Origin: an uncultured beta proteobacterium
GTDB lineage: Bacteria > Pseudomonadota > Gammaproteobacteria > Burkholderiales > Burkholderiaceae
NCBI GenBank assembly: GCA_903827075.1
Contig: CAIKGX010000110.1
Span: 1 to 31,899, forward strand
DNA length: 31,899 nt
Direction: 5' to 3'
Part shown: piece after piece, positions 31,660 to 31,899 of the stretch
How the letters are laid out: each line of letters starts with the position of its first letter
Position numbering within the stretch: the first letter of the stretch is position 1
The notes under the pieces: model-generated
The model's input: only the letters and a program-made list of their open reading frames with translations
What the model was told of the DNA's origin: nothing
The model's database searches: none
Program-made: the position numbers and the translations under genes

Positions 31660-31899
31660 ATGCAAATTAATCTGATTACCGGAATTTCGGGCTCAGGTAA
31701 ATCGGTTGCACTGAAAGCCTTTGAAGACGCAGGCTACGATTGTGTTGACAACCTTCCGGTCCCCTTATTGGAAAGCTTGATTGCTACGTTTGAGAATGAA
31801 AAAAGTGAGCGGGTAGCAGTTGCTATTGATGCACGTCGCGGTAAGTCGATTTCTGAGCTACCGCTCATCCTAGAAAATATTCGCCGCAATCATCAAGTC
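31660..31899 (+). CDS. rapZ: RNase adapter protein RapZ, N-terminal part
   Basis: The first 80 codons are present and the frame is open to the window end. The start MQINLITGISGSGKSVALKA has the Walker A motif GISGSGKS, followed by FEDAGYDCVDNLPVPLLESL and AVAIDARRGKSI, diagnostic of RapZ (YvcJ/YhbJ). In E. coli RapZ senses glucosamine 6-phosphate and presents the small RNA GlmZ to RNase E, tuning cell-envelope precursor synthesis; whether that circuit exists in this organism is not shown. It begins one base after the hprK stop. AAGGT lies about 14 nt upstream, slightly far for a ribosome binding site, so coupling to hprK is likely. Confidence 0.95.
   Translation, partial: MQINLITGISGSGKSVALKAFEDAGYDCVDNLPVPLLESLIATFENEKSERVAVAIDARRGKSISELPLILENIRRNHQV

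Noticed and set aside
1..31899. CRISPR arrays, tRNA genes, insertion sequences, prophage or toxin-antitoxin genes
   Set aside because: I looked for regular repeats, cloverleaf-like gaps, transposase or phage motifs and small paired ORFs and saw none; intergenic space is too short to hide most of them.

Overview
The window looks like chromosomal DNA of a free-living betaproteobacterium of the Burkholderiaceae, most likely Polynucleobacter or a close relative. The evidence is gene content and order: ubiE/Tim44-like/ubiJ/ubiB, DUF502/aspS/nudB, uvrA/MFS/ssb, and kdsD-kdsC-lptCAB-hpf-ptsN-hprK-rapZ. The base composition is moderate and the intergenic gaps are very short, which fits a streamlined freshwater genome. 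The genus is inferred from memory of such genomes, not from a search. I see no insertion sequence, prophage, CRISPR array, toxin-antitoxin pair or tRNA. Almost everything is core housekeeping.

Layout. Positions 1-171 hold the 3' end of an OsmC-family gene (+). A long minus-strand block follows (174-16026): RNase P RNA, pyrC, a glycerate kinase, an Atm1-type ABC exporter, nudB, aspS, a DUF502 membrane protein, ubiB, ubiJ, a Tim44-like protein, ubiE, a DUF971 protein and a 1279-residue FAD/Fe-S oxidoreductase. A plus-strand operon ilvA / 5'-nucleotidase / queF (16161-19427) ends at a bidirectional terminator facing ssb. The minus-strand pair ssb and MFS transporter is divergent from uvrA. uvrA runs with no spacer into a convergent CPA2 antiporter gene, which is itself divergent by 11 bp from kdsD. 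From kdsD to the window end lies a plus-strand LPS-transport and nitrogen-PTS cluster: kdsD, kdsC, lptC, lptA, lptB, hpf, ptsN, hprK and rapZ (cut by the window end).

How the genes work together. kdsD and kdsC make KDO for LPS, and LptC/A/B power LPS export. PtsN, HprK and RapZ form the regulatory PTS/envelope-sensing branch. ubiE, ubiJ and ubiB serve ubiquinone synthesis. pyrC and the 5'-nucleotidase act in nucleotide metabolism, queF and aspS in tRNA function, and uvrA and ssb in DNA repair and replication.

Most unusual points. (1) rpoN is missing from its usual place between lptB and hpf. The 183-bp gap holds a short reading frame that may be a decayed RpoN tail, a five-codon ORF with a strong ribosome binding site, and a long-range inverted repeat. 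(2) The ilvA leader can form a chain of mutually exclusive hairpins, the last of which covers the start codon. (3) An intrinsic terminator ends only a few bases before the ubiJ start codon. (4) ptsN and kdsD have -10-like boxes 8 and 6 nt before ATG and no Shine-Dalgarno, suggesting leaderless mRNAs. I found no convincing wholly new multi-gene system.
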